From positions 183,269,234 through 183,333,233 of the forward strand of contig NC_080672.1 of assembly GCF_030247195.1 (NCBI RefSeq): DNA of 64,000 nt. The letters are read 5' to 3'. The stretch is from Topomyia yanbarensis (Eukaryota > Arthropoda > Insecta > Diptera > Culicidae). The notes under the pieces were generated by a model, which saw only the letters and a program-made list of their open reading frames with translations, was not told the DNA's origin and searched no databases. Below are positions 1 to 11,771 of this stretch, piece after piece. Position 1 is the stretch's first letter. Each line of letters starts with the position of its first letter. Made by a program: the position numbers and the translations under genes.

Positions 1-900
1 CTAATGCGATAACAACAACGACGCCCGTGAATGCCCGCGATCACACTATACTCATTCGAAAGCTTTTAATTTTCTCTTTAAAATAAGTCTATGCTAGTTT
101 TGCGAAAACTTGCGATAAGCAGTCAAAATTTAAAAAAACTGTCAATGGAGACGCATGGTTATTAGTGATATTGAATTTGAATAATCACTTTATAGCTAGA
201 ATAATGACATTAATACATACACAACTTTCAAATAGCATTGAGGGCATGATCTACAAGGGTTTTACTAGTGATCAAGAATAAGAAACCGATTGGGAAGTTT
301 GGTTTTTAGGTGGTAAAGGTATTAAGAATGTTTAAAAATCAGTAAATATTCTCAACCATCTGAAATATGTCAAAATGTTTCTGGAACTATTTTTGCTAAC
401 TTATGCAATAACTGTCAAATTGAGTGAACACAGTTGAGTTCTAGTCATTTGGTGAGACTATTTTGATCCGAGTTTGCATAGCACTGATATAGCTTAAGGG
501 TATGCAATATTATCCATGTAAAATAAGACCATTTTTAATTTTTACGCGAAAAAAGGGGTTTGGATTTTTTATTTAAGATATGAAATAAGCAATCTAAGTA
601 ACATAAAACACACCTGTGAAAAAAAATCTTGTTGATTAGTGAATGTAAATCAACATTCCACTAAGACGCTCAAAATGTTTGTTTTGGAAATGAATGAAAA
701 TGTAGTTTTCATGTCAAGTAACCCAATAATGAATTAAACGTCCCAAAATTAGTCTAACACATCTTATTTGATCCTTAAAAACAAAATAGTCATTTCTAAA
801 ACCCCATAATGAGATGACAATCAATTCGTTTCAATGTGGAAAATAAATTTCAAATTTACTATTGAAAAAAATCATTACAAAAGACAATATATTTACTTTT
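1..900. other. No gene recognised; AT-rich spacer
   Basis: No open frame of useful length and no transposon terminus was recognised here. The sequence is AT-rich with long A/T runs, similar in style to non-coding remains of old repeats. Confidence 0.6.
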
Positions 901-901
901 G

Positions 902-1215
902 AGCCACTCTAATAAGTAGTAAAGTTAATTTCTATTTTCATAACCAAAATAGCGCACAAAAATTTCTTTGCAAAAATTTTGAACCTTCACAACAAAATAA
1001 TTATTTTTGAGCCACCCTAATGCATAATGAATTTTTTTACAAGTGTTCATATAAAAAACGATTTAGCACACGAAAATTAACATACACAAATTTTAAGAAC
1101 GATTTCGAAAAAAAAAATTTTTTTGGGACACCCTAATGAATGGTAAATGTTTATTTTTAAAATGTTTTAATATCAAAAACGAATTCAGCGCACCAAAATT
1201 ACATAAAAACGTCCT
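902..1215. repeat. Diverged tandem repeat, period about 112 bp
   Basis: Three successive units begin with GCCACTCTAAT (902), GCCACCCTAAT (1012) and GACACCCTAATG (about 1127). Each then shows an A/T-rich tract, a CATA.AAAA(A)CGA-like stretch and a GCGCAC/AGCACA box followed by AAAATT. Spacing between starts is about 110-115 bp. A fainter related segment may precede the first unit. The copies are well diverged, so this is an old array. Confidence 0.6.
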
Positions 1216-1277
1216 ATTTGAACCGATACGGTAAAGTTTGGACTTTAGTCCAGCTTTTGTTCTAAAGTCGTGCCACT

Positions 1278-1546
1278 GTGGGGCGTAGCAGCTGCAATAG
1301 AACACCATTGATCTTGGCAATCGCCACACCCTCGGCGGAGGAGTGTATTACCTCTTGAACCGGGAACCGTCCCGTTGTACAGATTGCCACCATTCCAGAC
1401 CCGTCCGACACCCAATTGCCGTTGCCGGCAGGGATGCGGTACGGGTCTGATAAGAGGGCGACATCTGTCCTCGACTCCGAGACCGACTTCCACAGCAGCT
1501 GTTGGGCTGCTGCACAATGGTTAAGATTTAGCTGTGTGACGTTCAC
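1278..1546 (-). pseudogene. ORF2 endonuclease N-terminus, truncated
   Basis: The first ~85 residues of an APE-type endonuclease are present: MNVTQLNLNHCAAAQQLL at the start, then a SDPYRIP block and a GVAIAKINGV strand. The Asn of the N-terminal motif (LNLNHC) is visible. Catalytic residues further on (GDFNAW, SDH) are missing because the copy ends at about 1278. The segment matches 39,167-39,430 nearly codon for codon. Confidence 0.85.
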
Positions 1547-1608
1547 GGCTTCTTCTTATTTGCCTCACCGAAGGGACACGAAGGTCCGCCCATAGCATGT
1601 TTATGGGC

Positions 1609-2861
1609 TTACTTCTTAGCGGTGCAGATAAGGCACTTGTACGCCTTAGTGCAGCCTCGCTCCTTATGCCCCTCCTCGCCGCAGCGACGACATAGTTTGC
1701 TCCTGTCTATGTTCTTGCACTCGTAGGCTTTGTGGCCGGACTCAAGGCACCGATAGCACCTATCCATTGAAGGCGGCTGGGGTATACTAATAGGGCATAC
1801 CGACCAGCCGATCTTCATTTTCCCTTTCTCGGTTACCTTTTTGGCATCCGCCTTCAGTAGCCTGAGGTAGGCTACTTGTGTGCCAGAGGGTCCATCTCTA
1901 AATCGCACAGAGGCCCGCTCGATTGTGACCTCGCATTGTTCCTTAACGGCTGCGACGACATCTTCTGCGGTCGTGAACTCGTCCAGATGCTTGCACTGGA
2001 GAGTCATTTCCGCCCCTAGCGACCTGACTTGGGCGCCTTCACCAAGGACCTCTTGGGCCAAGGCCTTGTATACCGAACTAGATTGTGCGCCTCGCTTCAG
2101 CACCAGAAGCATTTCTCCCGTGTTGGTGCGTCTCACGCTACGCACAACTTGCCCAAAGGCCGAAAGGCTTTCGGCCGCCTTCATCGACTTTAGGACGTCG
2201 GCGTATTTGTCCTTGTCGGTTTTCAACCACAAGGCCTCACCTCTGTCCTTGGCCTTCTTCGCGGGCTGCGGTACCTCCGGTGTCGGTGCCGGCTCCAGGG
2301 GTTAACGCCCCCCTGCCCCGGTCGCGCCGGGTTGCTGGTACCAACGCTCTGCTCAGTGAGGTCACTCTCGCCCTCACTTACCTCGGCCAAACGGCGTTTG
2401 GTCTTAACGGTTGCCCGCCGTGTGGTGTCGGTTTTTGCACCCTCGCCTGGCGACTTCCTAGGGCGCTTCGCGTTCGACGCCGTCTTACGATTGCCTTTGC
2501 CCGTGCCTTTTCCCTTCGAGGGGAAATCGGCCGCCGCTTCGAGCGACGTGGCTGCTCCATAGAAGGTGAAGGCCACTGTCTGAGTGCCTGTATCGACCTT
2601 CTCTCTTCCCTCCCTCTTGGAGGCCACTGACTGGGTTTCTCTGTCGGACTTCTCCCGACATTCCACCCTCTTGGCATAAGCCTGCTGTTCCTGTATTGCG
2701 ACACGAACAGTTTTCCGGAGTTCCAGGAGACTCTGCTTTAACTCCTTGCTTATGTTTTGCTTTGCGCTAGTGAACTCGATTATTGAATCGAGCTGCTCCA
2801 CCACTTTGCGCATCGCGGATAGTGGCCCGTCCAGTGCGTTGGTAGGGCTATTTCCTACCAT
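1609..2861 (-). pseudogene. ORF1 (gag-like) of R1/LOA-like element, frameshifted
   Basis: This is the nucleic-acid-binding gag-like protein that packages element RNA. The N-terminal part (2861 to 2223) has a helical stretch (MRKVVEQLDSIIEF...) followed by a basic, low-complexity linker. A frameshift near 2230-2310 breaks the frame, and the C-terminal part continues at 2232-1609. That part holds an RRM/gag-like core and two clear CCHC knuckles (CYRCLESGHKAYEC and CRRCGEEGHKERGC), with the start of a third (CLIC). A stop follows CTAKK, so the HAMGGPSC end of the third knuckle seen in the related copies is lost. The linker here keeps codons (AIQEQQAYAK) that are damaged in the other two copies, so copy 1 is closer to the ancestral gag at that point. 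Confidence 0.85.
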
Positions 2862-3340
2862 TTCTGGGGGGTCACTGGTACTATCAGATGCAGCACTCGT
2901 CGCTCCACTACTCTCCCCACGGGAACGGGAGACCTCGCCAAACCACCTCTAGCAAAGGGGTTTGGCACCTCCGTTTGTTTACTATAGTTTTTGTTTTTGT
3001 TCTCCATATCAGTTCCCACGAGCAGTCCGCCACGCCAGAGCTCCGCATTAGCGTGGTAAGGGACGGTTACTGTGGGGGTTGCCCAGGTACCCCACAGGCT
3101 GCGTTAACGATCGAGCATCTTTTTCACCCCCTCGATCACTCATCCCTCGGCACGGGTCGCTTCACGCCTTGGAATTGGGGTTATGACCTATCTTGCTTTA
3201 CGTGGTGACCGCGGCCCAGATCATCACAACCATCCTCCTTTGCCAGGGCTTTGGACCTGTAGCTCTGGTTCTCAATAGTTTCATGTACGTATATTATTAC
3301 AGACATGCTACTATTGAGATCCGTCATTCGCTAGCGGAGT

Positions 3341-3378
3341 TTGTGTGTGTATGTGTGTATGTGTGTATGTATGTATGT
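3341..3378. repeat. (TGTATG/TG)n microsatellite
   Basis: TGTGTGTATG units merge into TATG units directly next to the 5' end of the non-LTR copy. This may be the pre-insertion target or a later expansion. Confidence 0.85.
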
Positions 3379-4318
3379 ACAAAATGCCATGTAATTATCT
3401 CAGCAATGGCTGAACCGATCTTAATGAAACTAAATAAAATAAATAAAAGGCCTAACGTGGCCATTTGACACTATTATTTTTGTTTCTCGATATGTTGTTT
3501 ACTTTTCGAGATATGGGTGATATTGTCAAAACGAAATGCGTTTTAAGCAAATAACTTTCAAACAAGCCCACCACGTCGCGCAAACTAGAAAGATGTCGAA
3601 AGCTTATGAAAATACCTTTCTAGCAAGCTATAGATTGTCAAAATCCGTTAACGAGTGGCGGAGATATTAAACATTTTGTATTGTTATTCCCCGCTTATCA
3701 ATTTTCACTATCTAAAAATGAGACCGTTACATACAGAGTATTAATTTACTGGTGTTTTAGGGGCTAAACTAAACCGGTTTTGAATATTGAAGTATAAAAA
3801 CGCATCTATGTGATTCAAGGAATTCGTTTCTTAAAACGTTTTGTGAATTACCTTAATAATATATAAATTATTTCTCAAAAATTAGTATGCAAGTTTTCTT
3901 CAAAGACAAAACAATGTGTAAGTTGACCTCATAGTGAAATTTTTTCTAGAGTTTATGTATTTAATTTATCCCTTGAATAAGGTGTTGCATTCAACCGTAA
4001 GGTAGATGTTGGAGGGTATATTAATTCATAGATCACCAAGTAATCAACCTAGTAATGAGATAAAAGATTTCTCATATAATTATAGTCGTAGAATCACCAA
4101 GAGCAACTACATTTTTGAATCCCAAAATTCTAGCGAAAATTTGGCTTCTTTCGCAAGATTTAAGTTATACAGGTCATGGCGCAAAACTTACTTGTTACGC
4201 TATTTACAAAACGGGTGTAAAGAAATAAATATATCGCATAATATATCTGTAAGTATAAGGTCACGGCACTAAACAAAATTTGCCATTTCTCACACGCCGC
4301 CCCTTTCTCACTCTCACT
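3379..4318. other. Intergenic repeat-like DNA, nothing assigned
   Basis: No convincing coding sequence. A stretch near 3390-3480 (AATTATCTCAGCAATGG, GGCCTAACGTGGCC) looks like degenerate repeat sequence, but no termini were found. An 88-codon ORF at 4006-4272 has no recognisable motif. Confidence 0.5.
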
Positions 4319-4478
<160 letters not shown>

Positions 4479-4966
4479 CCCTTCCTTCGTGTTCGTGGTA
4501 ACTGTCACGACTCACAACTGTCTTGCTGTTTATCTATCCATTTCTAAGCTGTGTGATAAGATCTTCTGATAATCTGAAATATTTATTAATGTCCAATCAC
4601 GTGTACGATGTAATTCTTGAGGTTTGAGAAGACAATACTACTTTTTTCTGCAAATAGTTTTTTTTTGCATTTTAGTGTAGAAGAAAACAAGTTTAATATT
4701 ACATTCTACTTGTTAAATAAAATATTTGTAGTCCTGAGAAAATTTGCAAAATCTTTGTATTGTGAGTAAACTATAACTGTTTTCAAATGTTCACACCATC
4801 AAGATGAAAAGTGTATCTCTCCGAAACGTTGAACTATGGGTAGGCGCAGGCGACCTAAAATCGAAAACTACATCAACTAAAATTTAATTCAGTTCTGTTC
4901 AGCGCTTCAACATACACTATAATTAAGGAAATTCATAGCTATCTAGAAAAATATTTAATGTTTTAA
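4479..4966. other. Spacer, nothing recognised
   Basis: AT-rich DNA between the CT microsatellite and the split hairpin MITE; no terminus, motif or coding signal identified. Confidence 0.5.
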
Positions 4967-5471
4967 AGATTTTCTTCCATTTAATTCCACTATGTTTTTA
5001 TAGTTAGATGCACTTGCACTTCACTATTTAACAGATACCGGTATTTCGATTACAGGGTGTCGACTCATTTATGAAAATGAAATTCCCTGATTTTCCAGGT
5101 TTTTCCAGACCTTTTTATAAATTTTCCAGAGTGCTCAAACAAATCAAATTAAATTAACATTTTTCAATGTCTATCGTTTGAGCTTACACCATTTTTTCAT
5201 TTTTAGTTAGTTTTAAACTTTTTGTATCTTCCATTTCAATTAAACCACTTTTGGTCTTTTAACTGTCATGTAATTTAAATATATCCAAATCTGATAAATT
5301 GTTACCAGGCTCGAGGGATGACCGACAAGCAAATGAGTGTATGGGACTGTGTATAAAAGGAGGAGCTAGTGTTCTGGAAAAATAACCGGATTGACGTTTT
5401 GGGGATGAATTTCCTCAAAGTGTCATGTATTTTAGTCTGTGTGGAAATGGTGATGAGTCTGGGATCTTCCG

Positions 5472-5590
5472 TTAATCTTCCGGCAGTCGCTCTGGTGCAC
5501 TGAGTGCACGCTGCTCTGAAAAGCTAGCGAATTGTCTTTGGGCAACTGCGGCTGCTCATTCAGTGTCATGCGCGACTTCCGGAGGGTTAA
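5472..5590. mobile_element. Short TTAA-flanked MITE, copy a
   Basis: TTAA at both ends encloses about 111 bp with inverted termini TCTTCCGGCAGTCGC and GCGACTTCCGGAGGG. The interior contains a GTGCACTGAGTGCAC near-palindrome and GCGGCTGCTCATTCAGTG. TTAA duplication is characteristic of piggyBac and Kolobok; which one is unknown. Confidence 0.75.
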
Positions 5591-5967
5591 GTAGGCACCG
5601 TTTTAACATACTCTATTATATTCCAAACACCCTTGAAGGTGGTCGTAACCCATTCTTAGGTCAATTTGCAATGTAAAGTTTGTTCGCGACAAAATAACTT
5701 GGACGTAGAAGACTTCAACCATGCTTCATGGTATGTAACGAAATGAAGTTTTAAAGTAATTCTGAACGATAGAGAAGTCTAAATTTCTCAAGAAATATTT
5801 GGTTAAGCAGGTCTTCTGCAGCAGTGGGTGAACCAGTAAAAACTTCATACCAACAGGAAGGTATCCCAGAATATGTACTAAGAAGATTGCTTACAGAAGC
5901 GGGTCTAACCACTTCTGTGCAGTAATAATCCGCTTTTTATGTTCTGGTTAGATTTGGATTCTTATTT

Positions 5968-6090
5968 TTAACCTTCCGGAAGTCACGCTAGTGCACTGAG
6001 TGCACGCTGCTCTGAAAATCTAGCGAAATCGTCTGAGCGCACCAGCGGCTGCTCGTTCAGTGGACCATTTCCGCGACTTCCGGAGGGTAA
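5968..6090. mobile_element. Short TTAA-flanked MITE, copy b
   Basis: Second copy of the preceding MITE in the same orientation: TTAACCTTCCGGAAGTC at the left, GCGACTTCCGGAGGGTAA at the right (the last TTAA is mutated). It shares the TGCACTGAGTGCACGCTGC core. The spacing of about 500 bp from copy a suggests either two insertions or local duplication. Confidence 0.75.
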
Positions 6091-7765
6091 ATAATGATTC
6101 CGTTGTTGATACAAAATCATCCAGCACTTTTTCACAACTTTAAAATAGGGGCATAATTCAAGAAAATGTCGAATAATCACAAAAAAATAGACAGGTCTGC
6201 GAACAAATTATAGAAACCGATTTTTGATAAGTTTACTTGTGATTTGAGACAAATAGTTTTTTAGTCTCTCATTTGCCTGCCATTTCCCACCAATTCGTCA
6301 TTTCAGAAATTAAGTACCCTCTAAACTGCCGTTGAGATCGTATTGGTCCCATGTTCTATGAGATTCCCTCTATACATAAGACAATTATGCGTTGAACGGC
6401 AGTGAAAAGGTTAGTTGGAAATTACATCTTGGAATATAATAAATACAAACAAATAAATAAATAAAGCGATTTTTAATGCAATCTGGTAATAGCAGCACGT
6501 TGTGAGATGAGTGAAGCTTCGCAGCAAAAGGGAGGCAAACTTCGGTTAAATACACTATTTGTTGATTTTAAATATTGTCGTATCCGCCCGTCTGTTAGTG
6601 GAAGGTGATATTGAAACTAGAGCTTGCGAAAGTCATCTTCATACAGTTCTATTATATACGGAAACCCATATTGAAAACGTTGAATTTTTAAGCGGAGTTG
6701 AGTGTTTAACCTTTAGGTAATGACATAGTACGCGAGTACCTTTCCAGATTTCAATTAAAATTACAATTTGCTTTCCATAACTAGAACCTGAAACTTGGTG
6801 ACATCATAGTACATCACTAGGCATAAATTTTAGTGAAATAAAATTGAAGATGTAGTAAATGGGCCTGAGGGGAACGTTGTGGTCGTTTCTACCACATAGC
6901 AGATTGACAGGGTAATGGTCATTACTATTACAATTTTAAACTTATTCAAATATTTGTAAATGGTTTGGAATCAGGAAGTCATCTGGTTTTTTAAACCTGC
7001 TATAAGGAATCGTATGAGATCTTGTTTCCGGACATCCGGTCCTGGAGGTGTGTCCCAGCTTTGAAATACTATTTGTAAATTTCAAAGAATCCTAGCAATA
7101 TGGATGTCAAAATTCTTGGGTTTGCCACAGAGATTGTTAACAATCGTCATGGGACTATCTGATAATTTGATCCCGGAGCGGTCTTCACAACTTTATTTAG
7201 TTGCTTAATAATTCTGTCTGTCAGATATGAAAGCTGTGCGTTACCTAATGCCGCTATGGACTAGCACTTAACATTAAGAATTAACTCGATGACTAGTACA
7301 TGAAAGAACTTGAATAAAACAAGTTTACGCCGTTGAGAATTAGTTGATTACAAACCCCAAAATATAAGTCATATAAGCAAAAAATAAGCTGCCGCAAAAC
7401 AAGAGATCAGCTACAATGCAATATACTGTTATACGGCCATGAAGACTTATTTCAAGAATCGGCAAGTTTTTTAAATAATTTATTGCTTTATTATTTTGAA
7501 AATGCAACTAGATTATCAACAATATGTTCGATTTAATAGGTATAATTACTCTACCACTCTGTATCTCTAACATTATTGACCCATCTTTTTCGTCTAGAAT
7601 TTGTAAACATAAAAAAATACCCACGGTTCGGCCAAGCTGATGCATTGAGCCGTGTCAAAGTAAACAGCCTGTGCACACCAAGCGTACTTATATGTATTTA
7701 CCTTAGAGTAGGAAGAATCACAACAAGGCCGTCGATAAATCAATTTGGCATCCGTATTAAATATT
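6091..7765. other. Interior of the CAGG element, nothing assigned
   Basis: Non-coding AT-rich sequence. No reverse transcriptase, transposase or RNA gene signature was recognised. Confidence 0.5.
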
Positions 7766-8881
7766 ATATATGAGTCAGTCCACGTCAGATTTACAACCAA
7801 AATTTTTTTTGCGATCTTTAGCTGAAAATTGTTCGCACTAAGTTTTGTTTTTGATGAATACGATTCTTTTTTTCAATTTATGAGTTCGTAAAATTTCGAA
7901 TTTTATTGAATTGAACATTTTTCAATCACTGATAACTCAGAAACTATTCAATTTGTATGTATGTATGTTGGTAGCCACCATCCTAGCTCGAGTCCACTTA
8001 ACAGTACGCTCAAATTTCGTTACAATTCTGCATTCAGCATACCACCAACGATACCACTGTATGAAAGGCCAAAAGGGGGGTAGCGGACCCGTAGGCAATT
8101 ACACCTACTCAGTATCCGCTGGAATCAAAGAATCTTCTACTCAAAAATATTCAATTTGTATAAAAAATATTAAATAATAAAAGTTGTCTTTTCGCATGAG
8201 CTCACCGAAATTGTTTTTGCAATGCATATTTGTTTTTGCTATGTAACTTATGTATTCTACAAATACTAAAAGCAAATTTTTTTTAAGTTGAACCAAAAAC
8301 ATTTTTATATTTTTTGAAATCATTTACAATTATATTGCGAAGATTAGGTAAAAGATTCGGAATGGATCTCCAAGTACCTCACGAGATAATACAATTATAA
8401 CAGGAAACTGGTCGTTTAATGTAAAATTGGATTGTTTCCAGTTTATAACTGTAATATCTCGCATAGTATTTTGATATCCACTCGAGATTTTTTCACGAAA
8501 AAAAAAGATTAAACATGATTATTAATAATTAAAATTGGTCCAACTTAAAAAAAAATCAATTTGTTTATAATAATTGCAGATTTCATAAGTTATATAACAA
8601 AAAATATGTTTTTTTTTGTTTTTTTCGGTAAGCTCATGCAATAACAACTTTTTGTAAATAATATTTTTGTCCATGCATCAAATACTTTTCGAGTTATCAG
8701 TGATTGAAAAATGTTCGGTTTTATAAACTTCAAAAGTTAAAAATCTAATAACTTGAAAAAAGTATCATATTCATCCAAAACAAAAAATGCGTGTCAATTA
8801 TTTTTAGCTAAAGAATGCAAGAAAAAAATTTGGAAGTAATTCAAAATTTGGTTGTAAATCTGACGGGGGATGACCCATATA
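7766..8881. mobile_element. 1.1 kb fold-back element, long diverged inverted repeats, TA-flanked
   Basis: The left end TATATGAGTCAG...CAGATTTACAACC is mirrored by GGTTGTAAATCTG...GATGACCCATATA at the right. Inverted homology continues inward for several hundred bases: TTTTTCAATCACTGATAACTC against GAGTTATCAGTGATTGAAAAA, and GCATGAGCTCACCGAAA against TTTCGGTAAGCTCATGC. The turn lies near 8330-8470. TA at the ends fits a TA target duplication. No ORF. The left arm carries a 189-bp insertion (7959-8147). Confidence 0.75.
7959..8147 (+). mobile_element. SINE-like short retroposon with 14-bp target duplication
   Basis: A 189-bp insertion is bracketed by the perfect direct repeat TATTCAATTTGTAT (7945-7958 and 8148-8161). 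It contains a pol III B-box-like GCTCGAGTCC near its 5' end and ends CTCAAAAA, a short A-rich tail. No convincing A box was found upstream of the B-box-like word, so the pol III promoter is uncertain. The long target duplication favours retroposition over a DNA transposon. Confidence 0.5.
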
Positions 8882-9306
8882 ACCATGGTTGTGAGAAGTT
8901 GTCATTATGAGATGTATCGAATATTGTTATTCTCCCTTGTATAAAATGTGTTGAAGGGAATAAGTGCGTTCAACCGAATATTTGAGCCAATATTTTCCAG
9001 TCCATTTATAAAAAAATATTAAAACCAGGTCGAAATTTCTCCCTGATTTGAATACAAATTCCCTGAAAATTCTAGGTTTTTCCAGGTCAACTAGAATTCC
9101 CTGAAATTCGCTGATTTTCCAGGTTTTTTCCAGGAATCGCCATCCTGGATTACTACTTGTAATCTTCTTTAGTGTTTGTATCATAGACTGATACAAACAC
9201 TGAAGAAGATTACAAGTAGTAATCGAAATACCGGTATCTGTTAAATAGTGAAGTGCAAGTGCATCTAACTATAAAAACATAGTGAAATTAAATGGAAGAA
9301 AATCTT

Positions 9307-10439
9307 TGAAACATTACGTACATTCCACTAAGACCTCCGTTCGCGTATATATTGTGAAAATATTTAACTTAACTCAAATATGCCATGTAAAAAATAAGAA
9401 CATCTTTTTTGTGATGTATTATTGACAATATATATTCACTGTATTGGTATAAACTATCATGAAGAATAACTGATCAAAGTCTAAAAATATCTACGAATTA
9501 GCTCCGGGAAAATAAGTCTCCCAAAGACTCCACTCTCATTAAGGGATCCAAGTACAATGTTTCTTCTAATTTATTGTTGTCCATTTTTGCTCTATACTAA
9601 GGACAATTCAATTCATGTTTCAATGTGACAACAATTAGTAGAGAAGCCTTGGATATACTGTGTACAGAAACGTTTGATCTGACTACATTTTTGACATACA
9701 CATTACTGTGTAATAACAAATGAAACCGAAGGTACTCTTTTAATGACCATTGTAGTTAGAAACATATTTATTCGCAGAAAATTAGGACTTGTAATGTCAA
9801 GTATGTCTATCCATCAAGAGTAGTATTATGTCAAGTGACACTTTCATAGGCCGCTTGCGTTTCCAACAAATTAAATACTTATCCTGAAAATTAGAACCAA
9901 TTCTTTTTCGAAGTATTAGTTTGTATAGCGCTCATTTATCCATATTTCCTGAACGAAAATTCCAAACGAAATAATATACAAGCTATAAGAATGACTGGAA
10001 AGGGACTACATTATAATCAACTGAATGGCTTTTGTGCTATCGACATAGCATAGCTTCACACTATTTACGTCAATGCAAATGAAAACATTGAAATGACTAC
10101 CTTTCCCATTCACAAATCGCATTCTCCGTCTGTCGCTTTCTGTTTAAAGGGTTTGAAAGCACATGTGGCCTTGTCTTACTTTACTATCCAACATTGAATT
10201 CCAAAACAAATTGAACGTTCCAGGTTCCTTATAACTAATTAAGGTCCATTAATAAAATAGCAACACCAGATAATCTTAAACAACGCCGCCAAGAAAAGAA
10301 CAACGAAAACGAAAAAGTGAAAACCAAAAAGAATGAAAACTTTAGAAAGTTCATTGCATACTAATTAGCCATTTTTCAGATGATGAGATTTTCAAAAACA
10401 TTGCATAACTTTTTGATACAATAGTTCTCACAATCCGGT
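9307..10439. other. Spacer, nothing recognised
   Basis: The first ~60 bp (to about 9366) are shared with the flank of the second hairpin MITE (11,955-12,045), so that element may extend this far. The rest shows no coding or transposon signal. Confidence 0.5.
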
Positions 10440-11640
10440 TTATTCATTTACTTCATTCAAAAACGATTTTTAATTTCATTATAAATAGTAAACTTTTTCA
10501 ATTTCTTCATTTCATGGATTTTATTCGTCTTGTTTATTTTATTTATTTTGAACACTTGACTAATTTTAAGTATGTGATTTTGCATTTTAATTATTTATTT
10601 CATTCAGCATTCCTTTTATTCATTTTTTTCATTTGGATTCATTCATATTCGTTTCATTCTTTGGATTCACTATGATCAGTTTATTTTTTTCGTACATTTT
10701 ATTCATATCATTTATTTATTTATTCATTGTTTCCTTCTATGCATTCTTTTCGAATTTTCCGGTTTATAAATATTTTCAGTTTCTTCATTTTAATAATTTG
10801 ATCAATTTTTCATATTTATTCATTTCGTCCAAATTATTTATTTGACACAATTTATTGTTTTCTATTATTTTATAACCTTTTAACATCACTGCTTAGCTTT
10901 TTCATTTCAATATATTCATATTCTTTTTCTTTTTATTCATTTTATCAATTCTATTCGTTTTGTTTATTTGATTCGTTTGTTCTATTTATTCATTTTATCC
11001 CTTTTCATTCATTCCAATCATTTTATTCATTTTATCCATTTCATTCATTTCATTCATTGCATTCGCTGGATTCATTAAATTCATTCTATTCATTTGATTC
11101 ATTTGTTTCAATTGGTTCATTTGATTCATTTAATTCATTTGAATCATTTGATTCATTTAATTCATTTAATTCATTTGATTCATTTAATTCATTTAATTCA
11201 TTTAATTCATTTAATTCATTTAATTCATTTAATTCATTTAATTCATTTAATTCATTTAATTCATTTAATTCATTTAATTCATTTGATTCATTTAATTCAT
11301 TTGATTCATTTGATTAATTTGATTTATCTGATTCATTTGATTCATTTTGTTCATTTCTTTAATTTTATTAATTTCATAATCAGTCATTCTGCTTATTTAT
11401 TTCATTCAATTGTTAGTTTGAGTCAATTTAATTTGTTCATTTAATTCTTTAACTATTTTTAAATATTGCCTAATTTTTCATTTATTGAGCTAATCTAATA
11501 TGATTTATGTATTTGATTAATGATTTATATTATTCATTGTACTCATTTAATGAATTTGAAAACATTTTGTTCATTTTTATTTTTTTGCTTTATTTTTTTA
11601 TTTTGTTCGTTTTATTGATTTTCTATACTTTATTCAGTTT
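10440..11640. repeat. TTCATT-rich satellite with a (TTCATTTAAT)n core
   Basis: About 1.2 kb is built from degenerate TTCATT words. The core at 11,090-11,350 is regular, with a 10-bp period alternating TTCATTTAAT and TTCATTTGAT. ORFs reading NSFNSF or LIHLIH through it are artefacts of the period. Confidence 0.95.
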
Positions 11641-11771
11641 ATTCGAGGTTTTATTCGGGCAGGGCAAGAAACTGCAAACTAATGAACGAGTTTTGCGAAC
11701 TAATGAATAATCCAACAGTGGCATGTGTAAGAAATGTCTCATCTCACTGCTAGGTGGATTAAGTTGGTTTT

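Larger units (their letters stand above)
1278..3337 (-). mobile_element. R1/LOA-like non-LTR retrotransposon, 5' portion only (copy 1)
   Basis: The 5' end, on the right because the element is on the minus strand, is fixed by comparison with the copies starting at 37,354 and 44,117. All three begin with the same CCGCTAGCGAATGACGG terminus, here ending at 3337 before a TG-rich microsatellite. A roughly 470-bp 5' UTR is followed by a gag-like ORF1 and the first part of an endonuclease ORF2. Homology stops abruptly inside the endonuclease at about 1278. Non-LTR copies usually lose the 5' end through incomplete reverse transcription, so a copy keeping the 5' end and losing the 3' end probably arose by deletion or rearrangement. 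Clade assignment rests on the three knuckles and the APE-type endonuclease; R1 versus LOA is not resolved. Confidence 0.88.
5053..9147. mobile_element. 4.1 kb TIR element with CAGG...CCTG termini, non-coding
   Basis: It sits inside the hairpin MITE and is flanked by a direct GATTA(C) (5048-5052 and 9148-9152), read as a 5- or 6-bp target duplication. Left terminus CAGGGTGTCGACTC and inverted right terminus CAGGATGGCGATTC agree at 11 of 14 positions. Subterminal regions at both ends carry repeated CCTGATTTTCCAGGTTTTTCC-like words. No transposase-like frame was found; the few short ORFs are unremarkable. The superfamily is not assigned because target-duplication length and termini do not clearly match a family I can name. 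Confidence 0.7.
4967..9306. mobile_element. Hairpin (fold-back) MITE split by a later insertion
   Basis: The left part is 4967-5052 and the right part 9148-9306. Joined, they read as the same near-palindrome that is intact at 11,772-11,955: arm AGTGAAGTGCAAGTGCA, then GATACCGGTATTTCGATTAC, then CTTGTAATCTTCTT.AGTGTTTG around a GTATCAT/GACTGATAC centre, then the mirror image. Here the inverted homology extends outward to 4967 and 9306 (AAAGATTTTCTTCCATTTAA and its complement). The interruption is the 4.1 kb element at 5053-9147. Confidence 0.85.

Noticed and set aside
11057..11444. ORFs with NSF/LIH repeats, up to 116 codons
   Set aside because: Generated by the 10-bp TTCATTTAAT period, which lacks stops in some frames.
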